A stretch of 64,000 bases of DNA from Ixodes scapularis (Eukaryota > Arthropoda > Arachnida > Ixodida > Ixodidae). Position numbers and translations under genes: made by a program. Under the pieces are notes generated by a model that did no database searches, had not been told where the DNA came from, and worked only from the letters and a program-made list of their open reading frames with translations. Positions 35,925-46,310 of this stretch are shown here, in pieces (position 1 is the stretch's first letter; each line of letters opens with the position of its first letter). The stretch is from the NCBI RefSeq assembly GCF_016920785.2, contig NW_024609846.1, forward strand, positions 82,283,816 to 82,347,815, in the 5' to 3' direction.

Positions 35925-37215
35925 ATTTATTTATTTATTTATTCCTACTGTTGGCCTATTGGCAGTTACAGGAGTGGGTTATTAGTAAAATAAGCAAATT
36001 TTTAAAGCACACTTCCAGGAATGATAAGCACATGAATGGTTCAGACACAGATGCATTGAAACGTATATAAATGTAAGCGAACTAAAGAACACATAAAAGA
36101 AAATGAACGAAAAATACATTATATTTGTTGTTGGGCGAGGCTTCTAAGGTCGGCTTCAAAACCTTCAACGGTGTCACATGCAAAAGCATCTTGCGGGAAG
36201 TTGTTACACTCAGCTATGGTCCTCGGAAAAAAAAAAAAAAAAAAGAATAATTAAAAATGTCGTTTCGGGCTTTCATCGGCATCAGCATTTTGGTATGACC
36301 GCCCCGAAGTCCTCTAATAGGGCGAGACTTTTAATATCGCAGCGAATCTATGTTTAACCTTCTGCTTTGTATCAAATACAGAAGTTTTAATCTCGCTACA
36401 CTCATTTGTTCTTCCAATGGCGGCAAGTTTAGTTGGGTGAGCATCACACTGACAGACTCAGTCCTTCGGTATCTAGATGTGATAAATCTGGCAGCTCTCC
36501 TTTGTACCTTTTCTAATTTTTCAATCTGTTTTTTTCTGTATGGGTCCCACACGGTGCTCGCATATTCCAAGACGGGGCGTATAAATGTTAAGCAGGCAGT
36601 TAATTTTGCTTCCTCAGTTGATAATTTGAGGTTACGTCTCAAGAACCACATTTGTTTTCAGCGGTGCTTGTCAAGTTGTTGATATGGGATTTTCAGCTCA
36701 TATCTCTAGACACGGTTACACCTAGGTATCTAAAATTACTGGCAAACGCTAGTGGACTACCGTCAAGTTCCTAATCAAAAACAAATACGTTTTTAATCTT
36801 ATTTGTGATTCTTGAGAATACAGTTTTTTGGGGGTTAATTTGCATTTTTGACAGTTTGCACCAGTCATTTATAGTTTCTAACGCTAAGTTCAAAGTGATC
36901 TGATCTTCAGGCCACACAATTCTGGAATAAATTAAGCAGTCGTCTGCGAATAAGCGAGTGGTAACTTTAGAGCTAATGTTGACTGCAATATCATTAATGT
37001 AACTTAAAAATAATACCCGTCCCAGCACGGACCCCTGGGGAACCCCCGACGTGACTTTTAGTGTACTAGGTCTAGCACCGTTAACTTCTACAAACTGAGG
37101 ATGATTAGTGAGGTAGGCTTTCGATCCCCCTAAATACCGGTAAATTTATAGCGGCGACTACTAGCTTTTGAATGAGTTGTGCGTGTGGAACGCGATCGAA
37201 AGCATATGGATAAAA
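35925..37215 (-). pseudogene. Dead LINE: reverse transcriptase and C-terminal region
   Basis: Read on the minus strand from 37215: AFDRVPHAQLIQKL, then VTSGVPQGSVLG (near 37050), FLSYINDIA and TRLFADDCLIYSR (RT catalytic FADD, near 36950-36930), then INPQKT, and later FIRPVLEYASTVWDPY and KVQRRAARFI (near 36580-36490). This is the order of RT motifs and C-terminal region in Jockey/CR1-like non-LTR elements. It ends in an (AAAT)n tail (35925-35943 on the plus strand as ATTT repeats). Stops and frameshifts, for example after IKNVFVFD, make it inactive. The 5' end is truncated near 37215. Confidence 0.85.
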
Positions 37216-37754
37216 CAAAATGCTACATTAATTTGTTTGAAGGTAATAAAAGAAACGGATGTTGTTTGGAAAAAAATAAAAATCTTTTTCAAACATAGCT
37301 CGAAAGAAGAGAGGTCAAGAAAAAGTAAAAGTAACGGCTTAGAAGCAAGTGGCGTGGCTTTAGCAGAAAAAAAAAATCAGGCAGTATTTTGTTGAGCTTG
37401 TCCAAGGCATGTATACATTCAGAGGATGCTTCGAGACATGTATACTGAGTGCTAAAGATAGTTTGCTTGTTTTTCCTACTGTTTAAAATGATCTACTTTC
37501 GGTGTTTCAAAATCTAAAATATAGTAAAAGCTACGACACTGATGATCTTCAAATTAAACCAATTCAGTATGTACTACGGTAAATCGTTCCATGCGTGACG
37601 CATATTTTTAGTCTAATACTGAGCAAACTCTCCATTAAAAGAAAAAAAAGAAGGTAGCAAAGGTATCTGGTTTCTACGAAGCCAGAGATAAAACTATTTT
37701 GGGAAATTATAGACTTGTTTCCATTTTACCGGTATTTTCTAAAGGACTACAAAT

Positions 37755-38281
37755 CAGTGTTGGCGGTAACGCGTTACTTTTTTCGGTAACGTAAGAACGG
37801 ACTCGTCATTTGTTCAAAACAGTAACGGGTAACGTACTTGCGTTACTTATTTCGAGTAATGGCTAACGTAGTTACGTTACTCTACTTCTCCCCAAAACTT
37901 AATAAAAAATATACTTCCATATTGTTTTCGTGTATTTAGGCGTCAAACAATGTGAATTTTTGGGAGACTTTTTGCGTTTTTCTTTGCGTCTGTTCTTGTG
38001 AGTATTTATGTGAAACCGTAAAGAAGATAAAGTAATTATATTTTTTTCTGCATGAACATAATGTTTCTTGTGCCGTCAAAAAATTAAATTGTGTTAATTC
38101 ATAATTTTAAAAGTAACGCAAAAGAATGTGCGTTACTTTTTATCGGTAAAAATAACGGTAACGCGTTCCTTTTACTTTGAGGTACCGTAGGTCGGTAACG
38201 CGTTCTTTTTATTTTGAGGTAGCGTAGGTCGGTAATGCGTTCCTTTTATTTGTAAGTAACGAGCAACCTATTTCGTTAGTT
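37755..38281. mobile_element. hAT-like AT-rich insertion in the LINE
   Basis: It starts CAGTGTTGGCGGTAACGCGTTAC, immediately after LINE coding sequence. It ends near 38281 in repeated GGTAA(C/T)GCGTTC(C/T)TTTTA blocks before LINE sequence resumes at GGTAAGGCC. The CAGTGTTGGC start and GTAACGCGTTAC repeats are typical of hAT MITE ends. The right terminus and target duplication are not clear. Confidence 0.6.
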
Positions 38282-38701
38282 TTCTTCGGTAAGGCCTACG
38301 ACACTGTTAGAAAGTCATCAATCAAACGTTAAATAGTTTTTGTGAACAATTTTTTAAGACTTTCAGTCAGTATGATTTTAGGAAGGGTCATTCGACGGAA
38401 ATTGCACTCGTGAAGCAAAAGAAGGTAATTTTAAATGGTATCGAAAAGAAGCTGGAAACACTGGGTACATTCATTGATTTCTCAAAGGCTTTTGACTGCC
38501 TAAATCACGAAACGCTGCTCCAAAGGTTACACCTTTATGGTACTTGTGGTATTGCCTGAAGGCGCTTAAAATATCTTCGTGACCTCAAGCAATGCGTAGA
38601 CATTGATAAGCAACTATTTGATTCAAGACTACAAAAGGCAGAGGTACCTCCAGGCAGTATACTGAGACCTATTCTTTTGAATTTGTACGTAAACGACAAT
38701 G

Positions 38702-38916
38702 GGCTCGTTCGCTTTACCTGCATCGCCTGCACCGGTGCAGAAAAGTGTAGGGTGATATACGATATATGTACAATTGCCCTACACTACAATACACATACTT
38801 CCGGTATGGGTATTGGGATAAGAGCTTCCGGTCGTATCCCAATACACATACCGGAAGTAAATTGCCCTGCATTTTTTTCTGCACTGGTGCACAGGTGCAG
38901 GCAAATCGAACGAGCC
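38702..38916. mobile_element. Foldback MITE in LINE RT domain (215 bp)
   Basis: GGCTCGTTCGCTTTACCTGC at the left is inverted at the right (GCAGGCAAATCGAACGAGCC). Inner arms ACTTCCGGTATGGGTATTGG and CCAATACACATACCGGAAGT pair. It splits the LINE just before the YADD motif. The terminal GGCTCGTTC also ends the 12977-14622 element, so they may be related. Confidence 0.75.
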
Positions 38917-39159
38917 TACTGTAAACATCGTGATGTAAGGTTTATTACCTACGCCGACGATACAAGTGTCTTTTTTTTTTCAGGGAATCACACCAATCAA
39001 ATTATAAAAAGTTCAAATAAATTTCTTGATAGGCTGTATGCTTTGACGATAGCAAAGTCATTGCAACTAAATACGAGCAAAACGAAGGATGTTTTTATTG
39101 AAAGCACGGAACACAATGACAATGTAGTGATTGGGCAGGCGAGCTCGTGGATGTTAACC

Positions 39160-39267
39160 ATTTTGTTCTTTGCCCGAGACTGAGGCAGGAAAAGAGGACT
39201 GTTCATTTTTCTTCTACTTTGAAACTTTCCTCTTTTCCTGCCTCTGTCTCGGGCTAAGAACAAAACG
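39160..39267. mobile_element. Small foldback in the LINE
   Basis: The arms 39160-39197 and 39229-39266 pair over about 38 bp with three mismatches (TTTTGTTCTTTGCCCGAGAC at the left; inverted GTCTCGGGCTAAGAACAAAA at the right). It interrupts LINE sequence downstream of the RT domain. Confidence 0.75.
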
Positions 39268-39688
39268 GAACACAAAGAGCTTTCGTATGGTCAATATTTT
39301 TCTCGATCGAAATAAAATAGGTATAGTAAATAAAATCTGTAAAAGTTATTGGTATAGTCTTTAATCGTTATATGATGTGAGATGAAACGGTGCTACATAT
39401 ATGTATAAAAAGCTTTCCAGGGTTGGTATAACGGATAAATGTCGTGACATACTCCCATTTCGGTTTTGCCGCTCATCTATAATTATCATTCTTACTCCCA
39501 TTATAACTACCGCTTTTTTAGTTTGGGGAAAGACGACGTACACAAATATTGCACAAATTCAAAATCTACACAAAAAAAAGGTGATTCGTACCAAATACCA
39601 CGCGAACGGTTTTCTGGTATTACGACAGCCACTCGAAGCCACTATTCGTAATAAATTTAATACGGTACAAAGCCTGAGTCATTACGAC

Positions 39689-40302
39689 TAGGGGTGGGCA
39701 AATGATCGATCAACCTACCGATTAATCGTTTAATGCTTTAATCGCGATTATTTTTTTAACCGGTTAATCGGTAAAATATTGACGAAACAAAAGAAAGTAA
39801 AAATTAAATGCTTTCACCACGCAGACATGGATGAATACAAATATGTGAAGGGCAAACTTTGGGTGAAATTATAACGTGAAGTAAACTTTAAGGGTGAGAT
39901 TTGTAACTCCAGACAAGTGCAGAAGCTTACACTGTCCCGGCCACTTCAACGCCGTGCGAGTGTCCGTTTAGAGCAGCAAAGACTATTGGGAACAATCAAA
40001 GGAGGCCGCACTTGCCGGAGATTATCAACGAACCTCTTTGCCTCATGCAGCTGATCTAATTATTTGTATGTGTGAGAGTGTTTTTAACTGGTCTCAACGA
40101 CGTATCGAAGTTGATTCATAATCAAAATTGTATATTGCGCCCTTTATCGCATATTCAGCAGAAGCAAAAAAAAAAAGTGTAATTTTGTCTTTTAAAAATA
40201 AATATTTTGCTTGGAAATGAATGAGACCGATTCATAGGTTGATTAATCGACTAAAAGGGGGCGATTCATCCGGTTAACATTTTTAATCGACGCCCAGCCC
40301 TA
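39689..40302. mobile_element. hAT MITE (614 bp), TAGGGGTGGGC ends, 8-bp duplication
   Basis: It begins TAGGGGTGGGCAAATGATCG and ends CGCCCAGCCCTA, an inverted terminus. It is flanked by ATTACGAC (39681-39688) and ATTACGAT (40303-40310), one mismatch apart. The duplicated octamer belongs to the LINE frame (SHYD, then YNLA), so LINE coding resumes exactly after it. Interior: TTAATCG/CGATTAA motifs, no transposase. Confidence 0.85.
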
Positions 40303-40727
40303 ATTACGATTACAACCTTGCCGTTTTCTTTTTTTTACAAAAAAAAAAAAAAAAAAAAAAAAACACCTTTCGAAACAACGACAATGTTTATTTAACAATA
40401 GCCAGCCCTCAGCGAAGAGAACTGGTTTACGAATCCCGCGCTGTGCATAAAAATGAATAGTGCCGTCCTCCAGGACAAACTTTGCAATTGAAATGCTAAG
40501 ATAAACACTACCCTTATTCTTTTAAATCGTCTGAACAAACCGAACATAGACAACATTTCTGCAACTAGGAAAAAATGTACGCACGCTATTTATTTAGGAC
40601 GGCTGTCAGTGTTTAAATACTCGAATGCAAACTGAATGTACGTGTTACTAGGATTATACGTTAATTAGTTTTCTTATATTTTACGTCTGTAATTACGCGC
40701 ACGCAATTCATCTAGGGATCTGCCAGT

Positions 40728-42005
40728 GTTAAAAGTACTTGTATGCAAACCATGCGAGGGTAAATTACTTTCAAAATGTAATTTAATTACAATTACAATT
40801 ACTCGGCTTCACAAAGTAGTTAAACTACAATTACAATTACTACTACGTGAAAAGTAATTAATTATAACTACAGAAATTAATTTTAAAAAGTAATGCAATG
40901 TCTTTACACTTACAATTGTTTCTGAGAGCGACCCGACTTAGGCCATATAACTAAACAAGTTGCATATCACTCTAAAAAAGTCTGTGCGTATACTTTCCCG
41001 CACAACACTCGGAGAGCCAGTCAGCGCAACTTACGGAGGCAGCTCAGCGAATTGCGATGCCGAAACATATGGTTAGACCAAAAAACGCAGTCTGAGTTGT
41101 GACATTAAGCAATGCAAGCGTGACGTTTTGCACTGCTTAATGTCACAACTCAGACGGCGTTTTCTGGTCTAAACATATGTTTCGGTATCGTCATTGTCTG
41201 AGCTGTCTCCGTAGGTTGCGGTGATTGGCTCCCCGAGTGTTGCGCGGAAAAGAAGACGCACGGGATTTTTTCAGAGTGTACATTGAATTGAAATTATAAT
41301 AGCTCAGAAATACATAGGAAACGAATCGGCACTCCCGAATCATGGGTGACAATATTTACAGGTGCGAGGTCAGTCTCCAAAATGCTTATGCAAATAGTAT
41401 CCAAAAACAAAGTAAAACAAACAGGAAATAAGCTTGAAAATAATACAAAGATTCAAATATGCGACAGCACTAAAAGAGGGACGTAAAAATCTGGCAAAGA
41501 GTAAAGAAAAGTAAGTACATAGACAATTAAAAATCCCAACCTCGGCTAAAAGCTGAAGCTCAATTTTTTTTTTTTCAATATTTTGGCATGTTTGCGCTAA
41601 TGTTTTCTGCTCGCACAGCAGACGGCGCTACACGGCGCCGTTGAGGTAGGCTCCAAAGAGGATTGTTTCTCAGCCCGCAGTGTAAGTAACAAAAAAAAAA
41701 ACAAAAAAAAAACAATGCGACACTGGTTATGTTGTGCGTGTGTGTGAGTGCCTCTCTTTAAGCGAGTTGTTCACCTAGAGCTAGGCCGCTTGTGCGGGCA
41801 CTGAGGCTTTCAGGGAGGTTCCGTTGGCGCCTCAACGTTTTGCGATAGTAATTGTAATTGTGCCTGACATTTTGCAATTACTGGCGCTTGGAAGTAATTA
41901 AATTACAATTACAATTCCCTTTAACCCAAAGTAATTAAGTACAATTACAAATAACCAAAAAAAGTAATTAAATTACAGTGATTTAATTGCTGTAATTGAA
42001 TTACT
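40728..42005. mobile_element. AT-rich hAT-like element(s), interrupted by a foldback
   Basis: It starts near CAGTGTTAAAAGTACTTG and contains dense TAATTACAATTAC runs at both sides (40770-40890 and 41850-42000) in roughly inverted arrangement. The foldback 40979-41277 sits inside. Sequence just outside (about 40617-40695) resembles sequence just beyond the right side (about 42008-42085), so a pre-existing repeat may flank it. The exact termini are uncertain. Confidence 0.5.
40979..41277. mobile_element. Foldback MITE family A, copy 2 (299 bp)
   Basis: Ends ACTCTAAAAAAGTCTGTGCG and CGCACGGGATTTTTTCAGAGT are inverted, with the same internal order as the copy at 5129 and the same central hairpin (GTCTGAGTTGTGACATTAAG and inverse, about 41089-41156). 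This is a compact, well-preserved copy nested in an AT-rich hAT-like element. Confidence 0.85.
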
Positions 42006-43250
42006 ACCGAAGTATGATGCAAACAGAATGCACGTTACTATTCAATGTTCATTTGTTTTCTTATACTTTCTGTCTACGATTCTGTCAAACTGTGCGTTTT
42101 CTTACTTTTCTCATATGCTGTTGTTGCTGTTGTTGGTGGAGGCAGAGGCTTTGCCAAGCAACTATACTAAATTGATTTTTTTCTCCCCCTCCTCTCTTCA
42201 CTTTGGAAGAAAAATAAAGAATATGAGTCGGAATTTAAATATGAATTTTAATTTGAATTTGCTTTGAACATACTTGAGGCGTGTTTGCGGGTAATACTAT
42301 CATAATGTCGGCTACAAACACCAATTTTTTTTTCTTCCTGTTTTTTACGACGTACAAGCGTGTGTGACTGCAACTTTTAAAAAAAATTGAAGGGTTTAAG
42401 TAAGACACGTATTCTGTATAAAGAAGATTCGAAGCAAATAAAATTAAATACAGCATGTCGTATTATTTACGCCGCCAGACGTCAATTAGGCGGAGGTAGC
42501 TCTGCTCTAAGTCCCGCCCATTACCGAAAGGTGCTTAGCTAGCTACGCTCCGTTTCTAGGCTCTCATTGGTTAGAGAAATGATTGATGTGTGGAACATGT
42601 TTGTGGTAAAATTGTTTTTTTTCCTGCCGTGGTAGTCTTTTATTTGACATATCTATTTTTTATATTATCTTTGAAAAACCAACGATATGGATAGAGGCTT
42701 TAAAGATGCCGCGCAAAGATGGAACAAAACGCGGCATCTTTAAATCTTTTCTTTTTTTCCGACCGAGGGAGCAAATGTTTTTCCTGAAAATAATTTTTTT
42801 TATCGTTGTTTACACGCCCGTGGCGTATGGCCCAGTGGAAATAATAAAACAGACGGAGGTCTAAGCACAGACGGACAGATTCCTTTGCCACTAAGCATAT
42901 ATTTCCCTCTATTTTGATGTGCCCAACTCCCAGACGCGCTTTCACGAATCACGACTTCCGGCCTTATTCTAACCCCACCCCACCCACCTTCCTCTTTTCT
43001 TTTTTTTCTTTTTTTCCCCTAGCCAATTACCGGCCTCATCTCTTCTCCCGTATGCCACCGACTCAAACCCATTTATTTGCTTCCCAGGTCCTGTCACTCG
43101 AGAAAAAGCCTTCGCTTGACACGCAAGTCATCCTGCTTTCTCGTGTTTCTTCGTAGATGAAAGACCGCCTTTAGCCGGGACCAGAAGCATTTGGAACCAG
43201 TCCGATTTACAGATGTCTGCGTTCTGGGTAAGCCTGGTGGTCTACTCTAG

Positions 43251-43288
<38 letters not shown>

Positions 43289-44154
43289 CTGGAATGGAGT
43301 GCAAATTAAAGTGTCCGACCTGGTTAGGAACTGGTGGAGGAAATTGTGTCAAGCCAGATCGCAGAGTTCTACACGTACTGACCGTCTGTAGCATGACAAG
43401 TGCTTCCTTTACGCGTGTTTGAGGGAGCAGTACTGACGCAACTTTAAACTTCCTAGTTTTCAAGAGAAGCTCCGTGTTTCATGAAAAATTTTATTCACGC
43501 AGTAGAAAACGATCCGACCAATGAATGGGTCGGGGTGGCTTGATCGCAATGACTTACGCTTACATTATATTTTTACCTCAGATTTGCAAGATTTGTATTG
43601 TTTTCGTTTAACATATTCTCACTGATGAAATCCGCACTTATTATTCACTGACTGCCTGTACACTGTCACATTTGGATAAGCCCAAGCATATATTTCGGTC
43701 ACAGGTGCATCCTTACGGTGGTCGCGCTTATTTAAAATTTGCTTTCATGCGTGAGTGATAGAGATGATGGAAAGATGGAGAGGTTTGCTCGGTGGATTTT
43801 GATGCATCCTGGATCATCAACCATCATTGCGAAGAATTAAAGTCGTTCGTAATTTTGCCAAAGAAAAGAACTAGAAATGCTTTACGACGTCTAGTCACGC
43901 AGTGAATTTACCGGGAAGATCTGAATCAGGGTTTTATTTGCGGTAAAAAAATGAAACAGTAGAAATTAAACGTGCAAATATTGATTATAAAAAGGAAACT
44001 CTGTTTCCGAAAAAAAAAAGAGAGAAGTGATTTATTAGCACGAAGAGCATACAGTTTTACCAACAATCTACAGTCTACACTATCTTAAAAACATAATAAT
44101 GGAATTATATTTGTAAGGTTTTAATCATTTTTCATAAGCAAAAAAAACCAGCGG
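42006..44154. other. No gene; hairpin and 36-G run
   Basis: A perfect 15-bp hairpin TTTAAAGATGCCGCG (42699-42713) pairs with 42730-42744. A run of 36 G occupies 43253-43288, the longest homopolymer in the window. No coding domain was recognised. Confidence 0.5.
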
Positions 44155-44710
44155 CGCAACATTTTTTTAGCAACTGTAACTGTAACAAGGTACCCTTTCA
44201 ATCACTTTACCTGTAAATGTAACAGGGTTACTTTTAGGGGCGAAGCTCCTTATCGGCTAGCCATGTCCGTATGTCCGTCCGATGTCGGGTCACGAGCACG
44301 TGAGCACGTGCTCCCGTTCTCGTGTAGGGCGAAAACAAAAAACAAAAAAACAACCGCATCTTCACGTGGTGAATGATGTTGATTGAGGCGAAGCTCTGGT
44401 GGTGCTTGTCTGCGTAGACGGTGAGCCGCAGCATGCCGAGCCTTTCGTTCGTTTTCATCCATGTCAGAAAGAGAATGTGTGCTATGGAACGTGGTTATAT
44501 ACGCATTTGAGCATTTGACCGCATGGATGAAAATGAGCGTAAGGCTCGGCATGCTGCGGTTCAGCGTCTACGCAGACAAGCACCACCAGAACTTCGCCTC
44601 AATCAACATCATTCACCACTTAAAGATATGGTTGTTTTCTTTCCCCCTTGAGTAACTGTAACTGCAATACAGTTACTTTTTTTTAGCAGCAACGTGCCCG
44701 TGACTGCATG
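44155..44710. mobile_element. hAT-like shell with nested foldback
   Basis: The outer parts (44155-44235 and 44650-44710) hold AACTGTAACTGTAAC-type motifs in inverted arrangement. Between them a foldback starts GGGGCGAAGCTCC, and its arms about 44349-44462 and 44522-44635 pair nearly perfectly over about 115 bp (GGTGAATGATGTTGATTGAG, GCTTGTCTGCGTAGACG, GCAGCATGCCGAGCC). GGGGCGAAGCTCC-type repeats are, to my memory, common in tick genomes. Confidence 0.7.
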
Positions 44711-45223
44711 GGACTGACTCTCGAGGGAATATTTGCGGCCCAAATATCGCGTTTCTTCTCCGCGGGAAAGATCGCCGGTCAAGAAAGGCTCCTCATTGTA
44801 TCCGCGCCCCCCCCCCCCCCCCCCTCCCTTTCCCTCCCCCTTCCCATTTTTCTTTCTGAGTTATGTGCGATGACGACGCAACATTCGGAGTGTTCCAGAA
44901 GCTATTCGCATAAGCTGTCCGATGTCTTCACTGATAGCAAGACGTTAAAATCCATCAAATGCGATTTTTATGACTACAAAAGAAAAAAAAGAAACAACGT
45001 TAATCCCGTGATTTAAAAAAAAATATATATATCTTGATCGCACAGTCTAACGAGGAGCTATACAACACCCGTGACATCAGGAGTCTGTCATGTTCCTCCT
45101 CGCTGGTCCCCTCGTTTTGCTTAGACTTCGCACGTTTCTTGAGTGCAGGACCCTATAGAAACACAGCGTTTGCTCATACCGCGTCTGGGCTTTGTGCGTT
45201 CGTACGAACCAGATCCGCGTCAA

Positions 45224-45259
45224 GTGACACGTCTGCGCGCATGCGCGCAGACGTGTCAC
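45224..45259. repeat. Perfect 36-bp palindrome without a loop
   Basis: GTGACACGTCTGCGCGCA (45224-45241) is followed directly by its exact reverse complement (45242-45259). Neighbouring bases do not extend the symmetry. It may be a MITE core or a protein-binding site. Confidence 0.9.
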
Positions 45260-46119
45260 GCCACACCTTTTTTTTTTCTGCTTTGATACGGGGAAGGAGG
45301 GGGGAGGGGTTAGTGTGTCATTAAAACGTTTTCGGTGATACGATGGAGTGTGGGGAAACTATGCATTCATCCCTCGCTTATAAAACACTCGGTAAATCAA
45401 CGTCTTCTTTTTTTTAATTGTATGGTTTCGTATACAAGGATGAAGACTTCAAGGATGTTGTAGACACGTTTTATATTAGCTGGGTCCGTTAATGGGGACT
45501 GTTAGCACACCTTTCCGCGCACCGCCCTACAGGACCCTTTGAAGCATGCTTCAGTTAAGCGCGCGCCCGGGTGATACCGTGACGGCAGGGCGCGCCCTCA
45601 AAGCGGGATTCACCCGCGACTAATTTGTACCCTTTTCCTCAGAGATGGCGTATATCTTTTTCTAAAACCAACGAGTTTCTCGCAGCTGCGCATGCAGGTC
45701 GGGCGCTCGATGCGGGCTCGGTCTACGGGCTCTTGGCCACCGATCTAGGCGAGCTGCATTTTGTTTCTCCCGGCGTCCACAACTATATACGGGGCCAACG
45801 ACCGTCGCGGGGCACGAGCAATATGATCGAAGACATGGCTCTGATTTCCGACTGGCTCCGAAGTTGGGACCAACATTCGAACCGTTCGAACGTATTTTGC
45901 GAACACCCTATTTGCTGACGTTGTTGTATGTCCGTAGTCCACTCGGGCTTTCATCGTTTGCAAGTGCGTCATTTTTGCGCGAAAAGAATCGCCCACGGAA
46001 CTGACGCCTTGACATCATGTATTGGTTTCGGCGGCGATCCTCGCTCGTTTGTCGCATGACGTTTGGTGTCAACGAATACCCGACTGCGTTATGCGGAGAG
46101 CGAGCCGTCTATTCTCTTG
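45260..46119. other. No supported gene
   Basis: An open frame 45625-45918 (plus) is discussed among the rejected items. Nothing else was recognised. Confidence 0.3.
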
Positions 46120-46310
46120 CGTAGGGATTGCGATGACGTCAGAGCGATGCCGAGCTATGATTGGCTCTGATTGAAAGAATAGTGGGTATACAGCTCAATG
46201 CTAGATGCCTCGAGGTCTACCCACTATGTTTTTTTCAATGAGCCAATAAGAGCTTGGCGTTCTGACATCGTCGCCATCCCCGTGCAAGAGGCAGACAAAC
46301 TTGTGTTCCG
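46120..46310. mobile_element. Foldback MITE family B, copy 2
   Basis: It repeats the arm order of 34003-34205: GATGACGTCAGAGCG, GCTATGATTGGCTCTGATTG, a centre with CTCAATGCTAGATGCCTCGAGGTCTACCCACTAT, then CCAATAAGAGC, GGCGTTCTGACATCGTCG and AGGCAGACAAACTTGTG. It is more diverged than copy 1. Confidence 0.7.

Larger units (their letters stand above)
37440..40610 (+). pseudogene. Dead LINE on plus strand, split by four insertions
   Basis: Coding pieces in order: SKSYDTDDLQIKPIQYV and LGNYRLVSILPVFSKGLQ (37500-37750); then FSQYDFRKGHSTEIAL, FIDFSKAFDCLNHETLLQRL and VPPGSILRPILLNLYVND (38340-38700); then RFITYADDTSVFF (YADD catalytic motif, about 38940); LQLNTSKTKDVFI; FLVWGKTTYTNIAQIQNL (about 39540); and a C-terminal tail ending LLNRLNKPNIDNIS (about 40530-40570). 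The 5' ORF and endonuclease are not seen. Insertions lie at 37755-38281, 38702-38916, 39160-39267 and 39689-40302. Stops, frameshifts and substitutions (for example PPGSILRP for PQGSxLGP) show it is long dead. Confidence 0.85.

Noticed and set aside
45625..45918. Frame with LLATDLGELHFVSPGVHNYI and TSNMIEDMALISDW, preceded by a CCTTTTCCTCAG acceptor-like sequence
   Set aside because: Balanced composition made it tempting, but the frame starts from TTG, I recognise no family, there is no donor at its end and no neighbouring exon. Kept only as a note.
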